Below are positions 40,195-49,989 of a DNA stretch of 64,000 nucleotides, piece after piece. Source of the stretch: Anomaloglossus baeobatrachus (lineage: Eukaryota > Chordata > Amphibia > Anura > Aromobatidae). Every line of letters begins with the position of its first letter. Positions within the stretch are counted from its first letter, which is position 1. Under the pieces are notes generated by a model. That model did not search any database and was not told the DNA's origin. It saw only the letters and a list, made by a program, of their open reading frames with translations. The stretch is from NCBI RefSeq assembly GCF_048569485.1, contig NW_027442212.1, positions 1-64,000 of the forward strand. Direction: 5' to 3'. The translations under genes and the position numbers were made by a program.

Positions 40195-40526
40195 TCTGGC
40201 TAAAAAACTAAAAAAACTTTGTATATATATATAAGTGTTATAAGCATTATATGGAGTGATATAACTCAAGGGGTTAATGTTTTTGTAATTGTCTTGCTCT
40301 CTCCTTGCATTTGATCACATGTTTGGGTTCAGCCCTTTTTAAACAGTTCTGTGACTAGATGGTTTAGAGACTGAATAAGAACTGGATGTTCGAAACGCGT
40401 CCTCTCTGACATGGGCTTGACCACCATAGCATGGACTTTTTAATGATAAGAAAATAAAGGAAGTTTTATTTTAAAGAACAAAATGCCTGGAGTTTTGTGC
40501 TGGTGAAATCCTTCAACCAATTTCAA
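40195..40526 (+). repeat. Penelope pseudo-LTR or 3' tail, copy 2
   Basis: Repeats the 36311-36626 tail essentially without change: (TA)n run, hammerhead-like motif, aataaa signal and the end caaccaatttcaa. The end of the match to copy 1 at this string defines the element boundary. Beyond it the sequence becomes gypsy pol. Confidence 0.85.
40364..40409 (+). ncRNA. Hammerhead-ribozyme-like motif in the tail of Penelope copy 2
   Basis: Same bases as 36480-36525: stem I UUAGAGA/UCUCUGA, box CUGAAUAA, stem II GAAC/GUUC, GAAAC and CGCGUC. Two nearly identical copies cannot show whether the fold is under selection, and the altered core box makes cleavage uncertain. A spacing of about 3.88 kb between the two motifs means that, if both cut, the released RNA would be one full element unit. 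Confidence 0.6.
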
Positions 40527-43500
40527 ACCACAAGGAAGGGGTATACCGGGTGGTACAGGAGTATGAGCGGGTTTTTAGCAAGCACCCTCTAGATTTTGGG
40601 CAGATTAAAGGGGTTCAACACCACATCCCTACCGGTACACACTCCCCTATTAAAGAGAGATACAGGCCTATTCCCCCTGCGCACTACCAATGCGCCAAAG
40701 ACATGTTGAGGAACATGAAGGAGGCAGGGGTTATTAGGGACAGCTGTAGTCCATGGGCCGCTCCGTTGTTGCTGGTTAAGAAGAAGGATGGCACCATGCG
40801 GATGTGTGTGGATTACCGGAAGATTAACCAGATAACGCATAAGGATGCTTACCCTCTGCCCCGCATCAAAGAGTCCCTGGCCTCGCTGAGAACCGCTAAC
40901 TACTTCTCCACCCTTGACCTCACCAGCGGGTACTGGCAGGTGGCCGTGGCACCGGAAGACCGAGAGAAGACTGCCTATGGGACCATTTTGCTGTACTTGG
41001 ATGATGTGATTGTGTACTCACAGACGTATGAAGCCCACCTGGAGCACCTAGCCGAGGTGTTCGCGTCCCTTGCCAAGTATGGGATGAAGTTGAAGCCCTC
41101 AAAGTGTCATCTGCTGAAACCCAGAGTGCAGTACCTAGGACATGTGGTTGGTGCGGAAGGTGTCGCCCCCAACCCCGAGAAGATCACCGCCATCCAAGAC
41201 TGGCCGAGACCGACCACAGTGAGGGAAGTGAGGCAGTTTCTGGGCCTGGTGGGATATTACCGTCGCTTCATTAAGGGGTACACAAAGATGGCTGCCCCCA
41301 TGCAAGACCTCCTCGTAGGACAGACCAAGGGTGGTAGATCCCTAGTAGCCCCATTGGTGTGGGAAGAAAAGCATGAGGAATCCTTCCGCCAGCTGAGAAC
41401 AGCCCTGACCGGAGAGGAAATCCTAGCGTACCCTGACTACAGCCGCCCATTCATCCTCTACACCGACGCCAGCAATGTGGGCTTGGGGGCTGTTCTATCC
41501 CAGGTCCAAGACAGAAGGGAAAAGGTAATAGCTTATGCTAGCCGAAAACTCCGACCGACTGAGAGGAACCCTGAGAACTACATCTCCTTCAAGCTTGAGC
41601 TCTTGGCACTGGTGTGGGCTATCACCGAGCGGTTCCGCCATTACCTGGCAGCAGCCAAGTTCACCGCGTACACAGACAATAACCTGCTGACCCATCTAGA
41701 TACGGCCAAGCTGGGCGCGTTGGAGCAGCGGTGGGTGACCAGGTTAGCCAACTACGATTTCACCATCAAGTACCGGGCCGGCCGTACCAACGTCAATGCC
41801 AATGCACTCTCCCGGATGCCCCACCTGTCGGAAGAGGGGCCAGAGGATGATGACCTCGAAGAGATCGAGTTGCCTGCATTTCACCGGCCATTCACTGAGA
41901 AGGTGCACGTCTACCAACAACGGGTGAACCTGGATCCGCTGCCCCGACAGGACTGGCAGGAAGCTCAGGACCAGGCACCTGCTGTCCGCCTGGTCAAGAC
42001 TCTAGTGGAACAGAGTTCTGCTGGGATAGACCCTGCTGCCCCTGCCAAAGCCCAACGTCTGTGGCAAGAACGGAACCGGCTATACCTACACCAGGGGAAG
42101 TTGTATCGCGAGCTGATTAATCCAAAGACTCACGAGAAGATCCGCCAGCTGGTGATTCCCCAGGCTAACGTACCCACCGTCCTGCAAGCATACCATGATG
42201 GTGCAGTGCACTTCGGGTGGAAGAAGCTAGAGATGTTGTTAAGAGAGCGGTTCTATTGGAGTGGAATGCGGGAATCTGTGGAGGCCTGGTGCCGAGAATG
42301 TGGCCCTTGCGCATTGAGAAGGAAGGACGAGGCCAGCCAGAAGGCACCCCTACACCCGATCATTACACACCAACCGCTGGAGCTGGTTGCCCTTGACCAT
42401 GTAAAGCTCACCCCCAGCCGAAGTGGGTACACCTACGCTCTGACCATCGTAGACCACTACTCGAGGTTCCTGGTGGTTGTCCCAGTTAAGGACTTAACCG
42501 GCCGCACCGCTGCTAAGGCTTTCCAGGCTTATTTCTGTTGACCGCATTGGTACCCGGAGAGGGTGCTTACCGACCAGGGTCCGGCCTTTGAAGCAGAGGT
42601 ATTCCAGGAATTCTGCCAGTTGTACGGCTGCAAGAAAATCCGGACCACGCCTTACCACGCCCAAACCAATGGCATTTGTGAAAAGATGAACCACTTGGTC
42701 CTGGGCCTCCTCAAGACGTTACCACTGGAAGAGCGGAACCTGTGGCTGGAGAAGCTACCTGACCTGGTCGATATGTACAACAACATCCCTTCCAGCTCTA
42801 CGAAATGCACTCCAGCATACCTGATGAGAGCTCGTCCCGGCCGGCTACCAGTGGATCTGGAAATGGGCTTGGAAGCTTCAGAAGCACTCCTGTCGACAGC
42901 TGAATGGGACACTCGGCGGAGGACACAGTACCGACAGGTCCAGGAGTATGTTGAAAAGAACTTGTGCCGGAGTCGGGGACAACAGGAGCAGTGCTTCAAC
43001 AAGAAGGCGCCTGCCGGTTCCTTCCAACCTGGGGATGTAGTGCTGAAGCGGAAAAGAAGGGCCCACAAGCTGGATGATCAATGGGAAAAAACCCCGTATG
43101 TAGTCCAGCCCACAGGATGGGAGAATGGGAAGGCCTACCAGATCAGCCGTGACCAGGGGGGGACTTTGGCCACGGTTTCCCGAGACCACCTGAAGAAGTG
43201 CCCACCAGCATTGAGAGTAGCGGATGAGGCTCCAGTTCCCAGTCCAGTGGAGAAGGAAAAAGAGGTAATCCACACCATGATGGGTGATTTTCCAGCAGAC
43301 TGGCCTACACAGAACGGTGCGGTGATCCTTCCAGTGATACTGTTCCCACAACCCGTGGATGAAGAAATGATGGAAACGGTTAACCGCGAGCCAGTGCCCA
43401 GGGATGTACCTGTACCCAGCTCCCCTATGCCTCCGCCTGCCCCACATGATAGCAGGGAGGAGGAACTGACTGTTCCCTCTGCCCCACTGCCTGTCACCAC

Positions 43501-43576
43501 TGACACCGGACCCCGAAGGTCCACTCGCCCCAACCTAGGTAGACCCCCACTTAGGTACAGGGAAACTACTCTTTAA
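40527..43576 (+). mobile_element. Ty3/gypsy retrotransposon fossil, pol region (broken)
   Basis: LTR-retrotransposon pol remnant of the Ty3/gypsy family, starting within pol right at the end of Penelope copy 2. Visible parts in order: reverse transcriptase (VDYRKIN, YLDDVIVYS), RNase H (YTDASNVGLGAVLSQ), the zinc-binding part of integrase (HFGW then CRECGPC), the integrase core (LVALDHVK, VLTDQGPAFEAEVF, PYHAQTNG) and a proline-rich C-terminal extension. No gag, protease or 5' LTR is present in the window. It is broken, with at least two breaks in addition to the missing 5' half. Long stretches still read open, suggesting a fairly young fossil. Confidence 0.93.
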
Positions 43577-44822
43577 AAGGGGGGGGCTTTATGTGTTGAG
43601 TGTACCAGTTTGAAAGTTTTAAATGATAAGTAAAGATGATCAACCAAAGAAGTTTACCTGATTGAACCGTGATTAAACCGGCCGTTGCCGGCAACTGTTG
43701 TCCCCGTAGGGACTGTGCAACCATTGCGTAAGGAACTGCTTACGGACAAGCCCGAGAACTTGCAGGGCAACCACAAACTTAGTGCAATGTAAATAAAAAT
43801 GTTTGTTGGCTTGACACCGTTACCGCCTCCGGAGAGGCTGATTTGGGAGGATGGGCCTGGAGGAAAGGGATGGCCTAGGCCCGCCACTACCGTAACCAGT
43901 GGCGATCCTCCGGGGGTTCAGGGGTCCCCTTGGATGTGGGCCCCCTGAAAGAGACAGAACCCGCTCGGGCAACTTGGTGCTGGACTGGGGTCAAGGGGTG
44001 CTGCCCGCTTCTTAGGGGCAGCATCAGGGCCAGGTTGTTTGGGTGGGAGAAGAGCGGAAGCTGTACCGTTGTAAAATGTTTATGATGCTTTTACATGTTT
44101 TACCGTTTTATTCTTTTTCAGTTGTGAAAATAAAACCGGTGATGGACGGGCAGCCCGCGGACGGTCTGCATTTTACTATAGGGGAATGTGGCGCCCTGGA
44201 CAAGCCAGGTCGTCACAGGTACTACACCAACACACTCTACACTCCGGCTAGGCACACCGAAGCTAAACACAAATCCTAGTTGCCTTCCTCCAGGGGCTGA
44301 TGTCCACACCAGGGGGTGGGCCAGGCGGTTGATCCCACCCACCGAGGAGTTCACAGTCCTGGAGGCGGGAAAAGGAGTCAGATTAGAGATCAGTTTTGGA
44401 GTTAGAGAAGTGAAGAGGAGAGGAGACTGACCGTGTCCGGGTGTGTGGCCCGGGCACTCAGCAAGGTTGGCAGACGGTGGTGACCTTCTGCAGGAGAGGC
44501 TGATTGGAGTGAACCGTACGGACCGGGGATGGGCGGTGGCCCGCCGGTACCAGATCGGGGAGTGAAGAGAAGCCAGCACCATCCGGCAGGGCCTACGGAC
44601 CCCGACCAGTCTAGGAGTCGCCGTAAAACCGGTCAAATCCGTTAGCGACAGGAACCTCCAGGGTTTCCCAGCAGTCAAGACCCGATTGAAGGCAACAGCT
44701 CACACCGTAGAGGGAAGCACAGTCACCGCCAAGGCTACAGTTCCCAGGGCCAGAGCCTGCGGGCAAAAGGGGCTCCCTCAGCATCCATCCAAGCTGGGGA
44801 GCGGGTTACCGGTGGGAAGCCC
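43577..44822 (+). repeat. Gypsy polypurine tract, LTR and leader-like sequence
   Basis: Directly after the pol stop is aaaaggggggggct, a typical polypurine tract, so a 3' LTR should start near 43590 (tgtgttgagtgtacc). An aataaa signal lies near 43790. Further right, GC-rich sequence (gcgccctgg at 44190, gtcacaggtac near 44213, then purine-rich text to about 44780) looks like the LTR end and untranslated leader of a second gypsy copy. It runs straight into the pol fragment at 44823. LTR borders could not be fixed because no second LTR copy of this element is in the window. Small open frames here are not credible genes. Confidence 0.55.
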
Positions 44823-45249
44823 GCTAGATTTTGGGGGAATAAAAGGGGTCCAACACCACATCCCCACAGGTGCACATCCACCCATCAAAGAGAGCTATAA
44901 GCCAATACCACCTTCACATTGCCAGTGTACCAAGGACATGTTGAGCAACATGAAGGCGGCTGGGGTTATCCGTGACAGTTGTAGCCTTTGGGCAGCTCTG
45001 TTGATCCTGTTAAAAAAGAAGGACGGCACCACTCCCCGTATTGAGGAATCGCTAGCTGCATTGAGAACTGCAAATTATTTTTCTACCCTTGATCTCACTA
45101 GTCACTATTGGCAAGTGTCCGTTGCTGAGGCAGACCGGGAGAAGACCGCCTTCGCCACCCCTATGGGTCTCTGCGAGTTCAAAAGCATGCCCTTCGAGCT
45201 GTGCAATGCGCCAGGAACCTTCCAGAGGCTGATGGAATGCTGCTTGGGA
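44823..45249 (+). mobile_element. Ty3/gypsy fossil fragment (RT)
   Basis: Partial pol of a gypsy element related to, but diverged from, the copy at 40527. Recognisable pieces are IKGVQHHIPTGAHPPIKE, AGVIRDSC, YFSTLDLTSHYWQV and AFATPMGLCEFKSMPF. It is short and broken and ends where a LINE fragment begins. A sister fragment with the same right-hand neighbour lies at 49990-50611. Confidence 0.85.
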
Positions 45250-45478
45250 CAAGATTTTAGGGTGTATAAAAAGGGAGATTAGATCCCGTGATCCCAACGT
45301 ATTGTTACACCTCTATAAATCACTTGTAAGGCTACATCTGGAATATGGGAACCAGTTTTGGGCTCCACATTTTAAAAAGGACATTCAGAAGTTAGAGTCA
45401 GTTCAAAGGTGGGCAACTAGACTACTACAAGGAATGGAAGGCCTCCCATATGATGACAAGTTGAAAAAGTTATTAAGT
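45250..45478 (+). mobile_element. CR1/L2-like LINE fragment (RT C-terminal tail)
   Basis: The translation LYKSLVRLHLEYGNQFWAPH followed by KKDIQKLESVQRWATRLL is the classic end of a CR1/L2-group LINE reverse transcriptase. Only the last 75 or so codons are present. The upstream join to gypsy (caagattttagggtg) recurs at 50612, so the two loci share a common ancestral junction. The right end is the start of a large inverted repeat. Confidence 0.8.
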
Positions 45479-45479
45479 G

Positions 45480-45600
45480 ATTATTGGCTGCAATGGGGCT
45501 TTCAGGCTGGTGCCAGCCTCTCTTCTTAGCACACAGGAACCACAATCCCTACACCATGCTTCAATGGATTCTCTCATCCCAGCCCAGTAAAACTACATAT
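45480..45600 (-). mobile_element. Gypsy integrase fragment (fossil)
   Basis: Reverse complement of the fragment at 47530-47640. It encodes the end of the integrase zinc-binding region. Too short to classify beyond Ty3/gypsy; present because it lies inside the inverted repeat. Confidence 0.7.
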
Positions 45601-45859
45601 TTTACACAGTCATAAGCAGCCCATGGGCATTCACCTGCATTCAAACCAATAACAGCTCATAGACCAGACAATCCATCTACCACTGGACCAAAGACAGGAA
45701 GTTAAATCCACTGCCTGCGGTAACCAACTTAATCCTATAGGCTACTCACACAACAAACCCAACAGAAAGGAAAAAAACATGGCTTCGATTATCCATCCAA
45801 TGAAAACGCATAACCATTGTGAGCCATTGGACAATGCAATTGGACACATGGTGACATGG

Positions 45860-46214
45860 TGCACGGCCCAATGAATCAAGTCTTTACTTCATATTCACGG
45901 TTTAAGCCCTTGGGTTCTAATGTGCCCAGAGTACATATCCAGAAAGATTCTCTTTCTTTGAGCTAAACACAAGTCAACAATACATTGTAAGCAGATTCTA
46001 TTACCAGTCCCACACCATTTTGTGACGCATAATCACACAGTGATCCAATTAAGATTCCAAGTCATCGAACATGTCCAAGCCATACGCAGAGGAGGCAATA
46101 GAATTAGGAAGCTCAAAGAAAGGGAATCTTTCTGGATATATACTCTGAGCACATTGGAACCCAAAGGCTTAAACCATGAATATGAAGTACAGACTTGATT
46201 CATTGGGCCATGCA
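45860..46214 (+). repeat. Foldback unit with a Penelope-like C-terminal tail
   Basis: A nested palindrome. About 105 bp at 45860-45965 (gcacggcccaatgaatcaag onward) pairs with 46108-46214. The centre and right side, read on the plus strand, encode a Penelope-like C-terminus related to that of the intact element: RRGG (cf. PRRGG), KERESFWIYTL and PKGLNHEYE (cf. RFPKGLNKRNE). It is a different lineage from the copy at 36627. The left terminal repeat looks like an inverted second copy of the same element end. Confidence 0.7.
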
Positions 46215-46901
46215 TGGACATAATGGACATAATTCTTATAGGCAGGACAGGTAATAAGGAGCACAAGGGATATGCTAAAATGTGTTGTGTGACAAGACAG
46301 ACACAGGAAAGGAGATGATAACAGGTGTAGGGACCAACAAGGTGAGACAAGGGGTATCAGGATAGGGTCAAGTAGTTATGAATGTAGTAATGGGGCAGGC
46401 ATAGAGAATTGTATGCGAATGTGAATTACAATAAGTCACTAAGGAAAGGAATATGTGAGTGTGTGCCTAATGTAAACTAATATTGTACTGGCAAAATTAT
46501 AGATGGAAAGGGAGAAGGGGAGAGGGGAGAGAGGAGGCTGTAATTGACTACAAGGGTATGAGTTATGAGTGATCATAGGGATAGTGCTACATAAGTGGAA
46601 ATACCTATGGAGGACCGGATGTGTAAGCGCATACCTTATACAAACCTATAGAGTGCTGATGGGTGAGAGTGTGATGTTAGATATAAGACATCCTATAGTG
46701 AATAGTGAGCCGTAATCAAGTGCAACAGGGATATTTCACGTGACTATGGGAACCTGGAAGGTAAAGAAAGGGGAGAAAAAACTGTTAGACAAGGTAATCA
46801 GACAAACATGACAAATAAAAAACAAGGAAGAATGGAACTCCATACATAGTGGAACCATATATAGTGTGAACACGAAAAAGAACCGGGCGTTAGAAAAAAT
46901 G
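46215..46901. other. Spacer between inverted repeat arms, no gene seen
   Basis: About 690 bp of A/G-rich sequence, including a purine run near 46505-46540. It follows directly on the Penelope-like coding tail of the left arm, so its first part may be that element's 3' untranslated tail. No open frame or RNA gene is recognisable. Confidence 0.5.
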
Positions 46902-47640
46902 TGCACGGCCCAATGAATCAAGTCGGTTCTTCATATTCATGGTTTAAGCCCTTGGGTTCCAACGTGCCCAGAGTATATATCCAGAAAGATTCCCTTTCTT
47001 TGAGCTTCCTAATTCTATCGCCTCCTCTGCGTATGGCTGGGACATGTTCGATGACTTGGAATCTTAATTGGGCCACTGTGCGATTATGCGTCACAAAATG
47101 GTGTGGGACTGGTAATAGAATCTGCTTACAACGTATTGTTGACTTGTGCTTAGCACAAAGAAAGGGAATCTTTCTGGATATGTACTCTGGACACATTAGA
47201 ACCCAAGGGCTTAAACCGTGAATATGAAGTACAGACTTGATTCATTGGGCCGTGCACCATGTCACCATGTGTGCAATTGCATTGTCCAATGGCTCACAAT
47301 GGTTATGCGTTTTCATTGGATGGATAATCGAAGCCATGTTTTTTTCCTTTCTCTTGGGTTTGTTGTGTGAGTAGACTATAGGATTAAGTTAGTTACCGCA
47401 GGCAGTGGATTTAGCTTCCTGTCTTTGGTCCAGTGGTAGATTGATTGTTTGGTCTATGAGCTGTTATGGGTTTTAATCCAGGTGAATGCCCATGGGCTGC
47501 TTATAACTGTGTGAAATATGTAGTTTTACTGGGCTGGGATGAGAGAATCCATCGAAGCATGGTGTAGGGATTGTGGTTCCTGTGTGCTAAGAAGAAAGGC
47601 TGGCACCAGCCAGAAAGCCCCATTACAGCCAATAATCAAC
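46902..47640 (-). repeat. Inverted repeat, right arm (0.74 kb)
   Basis: Mirror copy of 45480-46214. It starts with the foldback unit (46902-47258) and ends in the gypsy integrase fragment. On the minus strand, 46918-47196 is a 92-codon open frame that includes FQVIEHVPAIRRGG and KERESFWIYTLGTLEPKGLN. This is the best preserved stretch of the second Penelope-like lineage in the window, but it covers only the C-terminus. Confidence 0.88.
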
Positions 47641-47705
47641 CGCTAGCCGCTGGAACTCGTTGCTCTAGATCATGTCAAACTCACACCAAGCAGGAATAGA
47701 TACAT
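47530..47705 (+). mobile_element. Gypsy integrase fragment (fossil)
   Basis: The translation matches the zinc-binding end and core start of the integrase in the copy at 40527: MRESIEAWCRDCGSC, SQKAPLQPII, LELVALDHVKLTPSR. It is a short broken piece. Its first 110 bp lie within the right arm of the inverted repeat and the rest extends beyond. Confidence 0.8.
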
Positions 47706-48576
47706 TAGCCCACCATCCCACCCAAAGAGCAACTTCTGCTGCGCAGCTGGCTTTCTAGGCAGCAGCGCTATTGTGATGTCAGCGGGGGACATTGTGACAA
47801 GCCAGTGTTCCGTCACTTCATGTTGTGCACTGTTCAAACGGAAAATACATCAACAGGCAGACTACAGAAAAGCTTACTAACAAAGGTTAGAGAGGGGCTT
47901 TCTCAGAGGGCTTTTTACAGTTTGTCTATTCCCAATTAGCCATTTAAGTATGCTTAATGAAAGTACTAATTCTTTCATAGGCCGCCCATTCTTAGTATTT
48001 GACGTTCCTTATATTGCGGTATCAGGCTTCGCAGCAGGTTGCAAAACATTCATCACCCATGACTGTCCCCAATTGGGCTCAGAAGCTAAATGTCTATCAT
48101 GACCTCTCTTTTTGAAAGTCCAAGAGCAAGCAAACTCTTCCTCCAGGAGAGGGAGCCAACAGATCACTAAAGACATCATCATTGCTCAAAGAAAACACCG
48201 AAAAACAATGGAAGCTTTAATTGGAGTGGAATCTGATAGACAGCACCTGATGCCAAGTCTGCATCTTCTAACACCTGCAGTCACTGCAGCAGCTGAATCC
48301 AATGTGTCCAAAAGGGATCTATTCTATTCAATTGCAAATGATCTAGATAAGACTGAGAATAAGATACTGCACGGGACATAGCAGAGTTGGTCAAGTTGAG
48401 TGGAGATGAGTTTGCTATTTGGCACAGCTTTTGCATCAATAAAGCAAGTAAAAGGTGTGAAAGATAAAAAAAAGGGTGAAAGTGTGAAAAGTGAATTGGC
48501 CAAATTGAGGTGCATATAAAGTTTTTGCTTTCTTTCAATTCACTAATGGGGCTCATTTGAATCAGGTGAATTGAGT
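47706..48576. other. Unassigned region, no supported gene
   Basis: About 870 bp with no repeat family that I recognise. An 89-codon open frame (48112-48381, plus) contains KRDLFYSIANDLDKTENKIL but has no recognised domain and no supporting context, so I do not call it a gene. The right end is the 3' flank of the U2 snRNA gene, AT-rich with a T-rich run on the minus strand. Confidence 0.5.
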
Positions 48577-48591
48577 TCTGCTTTTGGAAAC
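48577..48591 (-). terminator. snRNA 3' box of the U2 gene
   Basis: On the minus strand the 15-base string GTTTCCAAAAGCAGA fits the vertebrate snRNA 3'-end signal GTTT-N(0-3)-AAA-R-NN-AGA exactly. It begins 14 bases past the mature U2 end, within the usual spacing. The box directs 3'-end formation of Pol II snRNA transcripts by Integrator. Its presence argues that this locus arose as a true U2 gene, not a reverse-transcribed copy. Confidence 0.85.
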
Positions 48592-48604
48592 TGGGTTAAG
48601 AAGG

Positions 48605-48978
48605 GGTGCACCGGTCCTGGAGGTACTGCAATACCAGGTCAATGCGTGGAGTGGACAGAGCAAGATTTTTTCCATCTCCTTGTTCTAAAAATCCATTTAA
48701 TATATGGTCCCCAGAGAGGGGACGTATCAGATATTAAACTGATAAGAACAGATTTAATTTTTTTTTTTTTCTGTTTATCAGTAGGACTTCAAAATAACAA
48801 AGGTGATCGCCTCCCGTTGCCTGGGAACCGTCCAGGCACAAGAGGGCTATGTGTCACCAGAAGGCGCACACACTTCCTCAAGGCCGGCAGACGTGCAATC
48901 CCAGGCACCTTCCAGTACCGACCAAGGTAGCGTCCTCCGAAACTACACTTGATCTTAGCCAAAAGGCCGAGAAGCTAT
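48605..48978 (-). pseudogene. U2 snRNA gene split by a 188-bp insertion
   Basis: Read on the minus strand, 48978-48942 is U2 positions 1-37 (AGCTTCTCGGCCTTTTGG, then GATCAAGTGTAGT). 48753-48605 is the rest: ATCTGTTCTTATCAG, the Sm-site region, TCCACTCCACGCATTGACC, and the end ACCGGTGCACC. U2 pairs with the intron branch point through GUAGUA, and the break falls inside that hexamer, after GUAGU. Both halves are close to the vertebrate consensus. With the insertion the transcript should not work as a spliceosomal RNA, so I call it a pseudogene. The first bases read ATAGC; the usual start is ATCGC. Confidence 0.9.
48754..48941 (-). mobile_element. 188-bp insertion inside the U2 gene, A-tailed, unidentified
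   Basis: On the minus strand it starts TTCGGAGGACGCTACC and ends in a run of A followed by TTAA, as expected of a retroposed RNA or SINE. I find no clear target-site duplication, which limits that interpretation. The GC-rich body is not a repeat I recognise. Confidence 0.5.
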
Positions 48979-49380
48979 AACCCGAATTGGTTACGGCCTT
49001 GAGTGGCACCCTGGCCTATACCGGACACATCTTAGGGAGAGGGAGACAAACCCACGCCTACAGAAGACATTTTGTCACCCAAGCCAACCCTTGAAAAGGC
49101 TGTTTTGCAGAGCAAAAACAAGAAGAATGATGCTTTTTGCAGCCGCCGCCCACTGCAATTAATCTGAATAACTCCTCCTCCTCCAAGCACCTCCCCTCCC
49201 CCTTGCAGTCTTTCCAATTCATGATACAAAAAGACGGACGGACAGGACAGGACAGGACAGGCTGCCTGACTTTCCGTCACTGCCACCCTTTGCCATCCTT
49301 GCCCGTAGAAAGCCCTTTCATCATCCCCAAACCCTAATCTTTTCCCTTCCCTTCCCAGCTGCGTCTCACTCCCTTTCATT
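48979..49380 (-). promoter_or_regulatory. 5' flank of the U2 gene
   Basis: Upstream sequence of the minus-strand U2 gene. A true U2 gene would have a proximal sequence element near position -55 and a distal octamer/SPH enhancer. I could not find convincing matches by eye, so promoter elements are not placed. A short (GGACA)n run lies at 49235-49262. No protein gene is seen. Confidence 0.35.
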
Positions 49381-49735
49381 AGGAAGTGAGCGCAGCCTTT
49401 TCTCCGTTCTGCACATGCGCGACGTTAAACACAAATGCGCAGGCGTGCGTTCCATTAGTCTCACTGCATTCCACTCCCATACAGGAAGTGGGCGCAGCTA
49501 TTACTACGGTCGCACATAAAAGAACCCACGGCCACCACTGCACACAGCTGACTCCACCACAGGACACCCACTTCTACACCAACGCAGGTAAGACAGGATC
49601 GGCACCTCTATGCTCCCGTTACAATCAGGCTCAGTCACCATGTGATAACGCTCTCAACTCTTTAGTTGCAGGCTCCCCTTGCTTCACCTCCACTGGCTGT
49701 GCTGCCATTTCCTCTCCCACCTGGAAGGTATACTT
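49381..49735 (+). promoter_or_regulatory. Promoter-like block followed by possible 84-bp intron
   Basis: Two copies of an ETS-like unit, aggaagtgagcgcagc (49382) and aggaagtgggcgcagc (49491), flank two TGCGC-rich stretches (catgcgcgacg, aatgcgcaggcg) of NRF1 type. A TATA-like cacataaaag lies near 49513. Downstream is a good splice donor, aacgcag|gtaaga at 49587/49588, and an acceptor, tagttgcag at 49671, then another possible donor (ctggaag|gtatac) near 49728. I see no convincing coding exon attached. It could be the 5' end of a mobile element or a relic promoter. Confidence 0.35.
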
Positions 49736-49989
49736 TATTCCACTATTTTCCTGTTTCTCTCTTCCCCCTTTTCCCATAACCTACTTTTATCTGCATTTGT
49801 GGGGTATCTATATGCTATTTACATCATAGTTTTATTCATTAATATGGAAGGGAAGAGTGCCCATGAGAGTGTTGAACTGCGGAGAGCAAGAGATTAAGCT
49901 GCTCCGATTTGCCACCATTGATAAGCTGTTCTCAGTAGATACACATGCTATCCAAACAGCAGCATCCACCATTGCTTCAGCCCACCCAT
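49736..49989. other. Short non-coding stretch
   Basis: Pyrimidine-rich, then AT-rich sequence leading into the gypsy fragment. An open frame continues from 49857 into that fragment, so part of this may be upstream gypsy sequence. Confidence 0.4.

Larger units (their letters stand above)
36627..40526 (+). mobile_element. Penelope-like element, copy 2, apparently complete
   Basis: About 3.9 kb: a 275-bp leader, ORF1, ORF2 and the 3' tail. It is flanked on the left by the tail of copy 1 and on the right by a broken gypsy element that begins immediately after caaccaatttcaa. Both reading frames are open, and copy 1 is nearly identical over 1.85 kb, so insertion was recent. The GIY-YIG domain places it among endonuclease-bearing animal lineages (Penelope, Poseidon, Neptune). 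I cannot assign the lineage without an alignment. Confidence 0.9.
45480..46214 (+). repeat. Inverted repeat, left arm (0.74 kb)
   Basis: Reverse complement of 46902-47640 with scattered mismatches. From left to right it holds a minus-strand gypsy integrase fragment, about 260 bp of unassigned sequence (45600-45860), and a foldback unit with a Penelope-like C-terminal tail. The outer boundary at tgattattggctg is visible in both arms. Confidence 0.88.

Noticed and set aside
42652-43533. Antisense open frames over the gypsy integrase and C-terminal region (42652-43068, 42878-43447, 43135-43533)
   Set aside because: They are shadows of GC-rich pol sequence, without domains of their own.
44043-44678. 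Open frames in the LTR/leader region
   Set aside because: Overlapping frames on both strands without similarity to known proteins; the region is better explained as LTR and leader.
46033-46921. Small antisense frames (46033-46350, 46736-46921) as genes
   Set aside because: They overlap the Penelope-like tail and the spacer without domain support.
48112-48381. 89-codon open frame
   Set aside because: No recognised domain, no splice or promoter support, and surrounded by fragments.
48605-48978. U2 retropseudogene made by reverse transcription
   Set aside because: The exact 3' box downstream belongs to gene DNA, not to the mature RNA, so a retrocopy would lack it.
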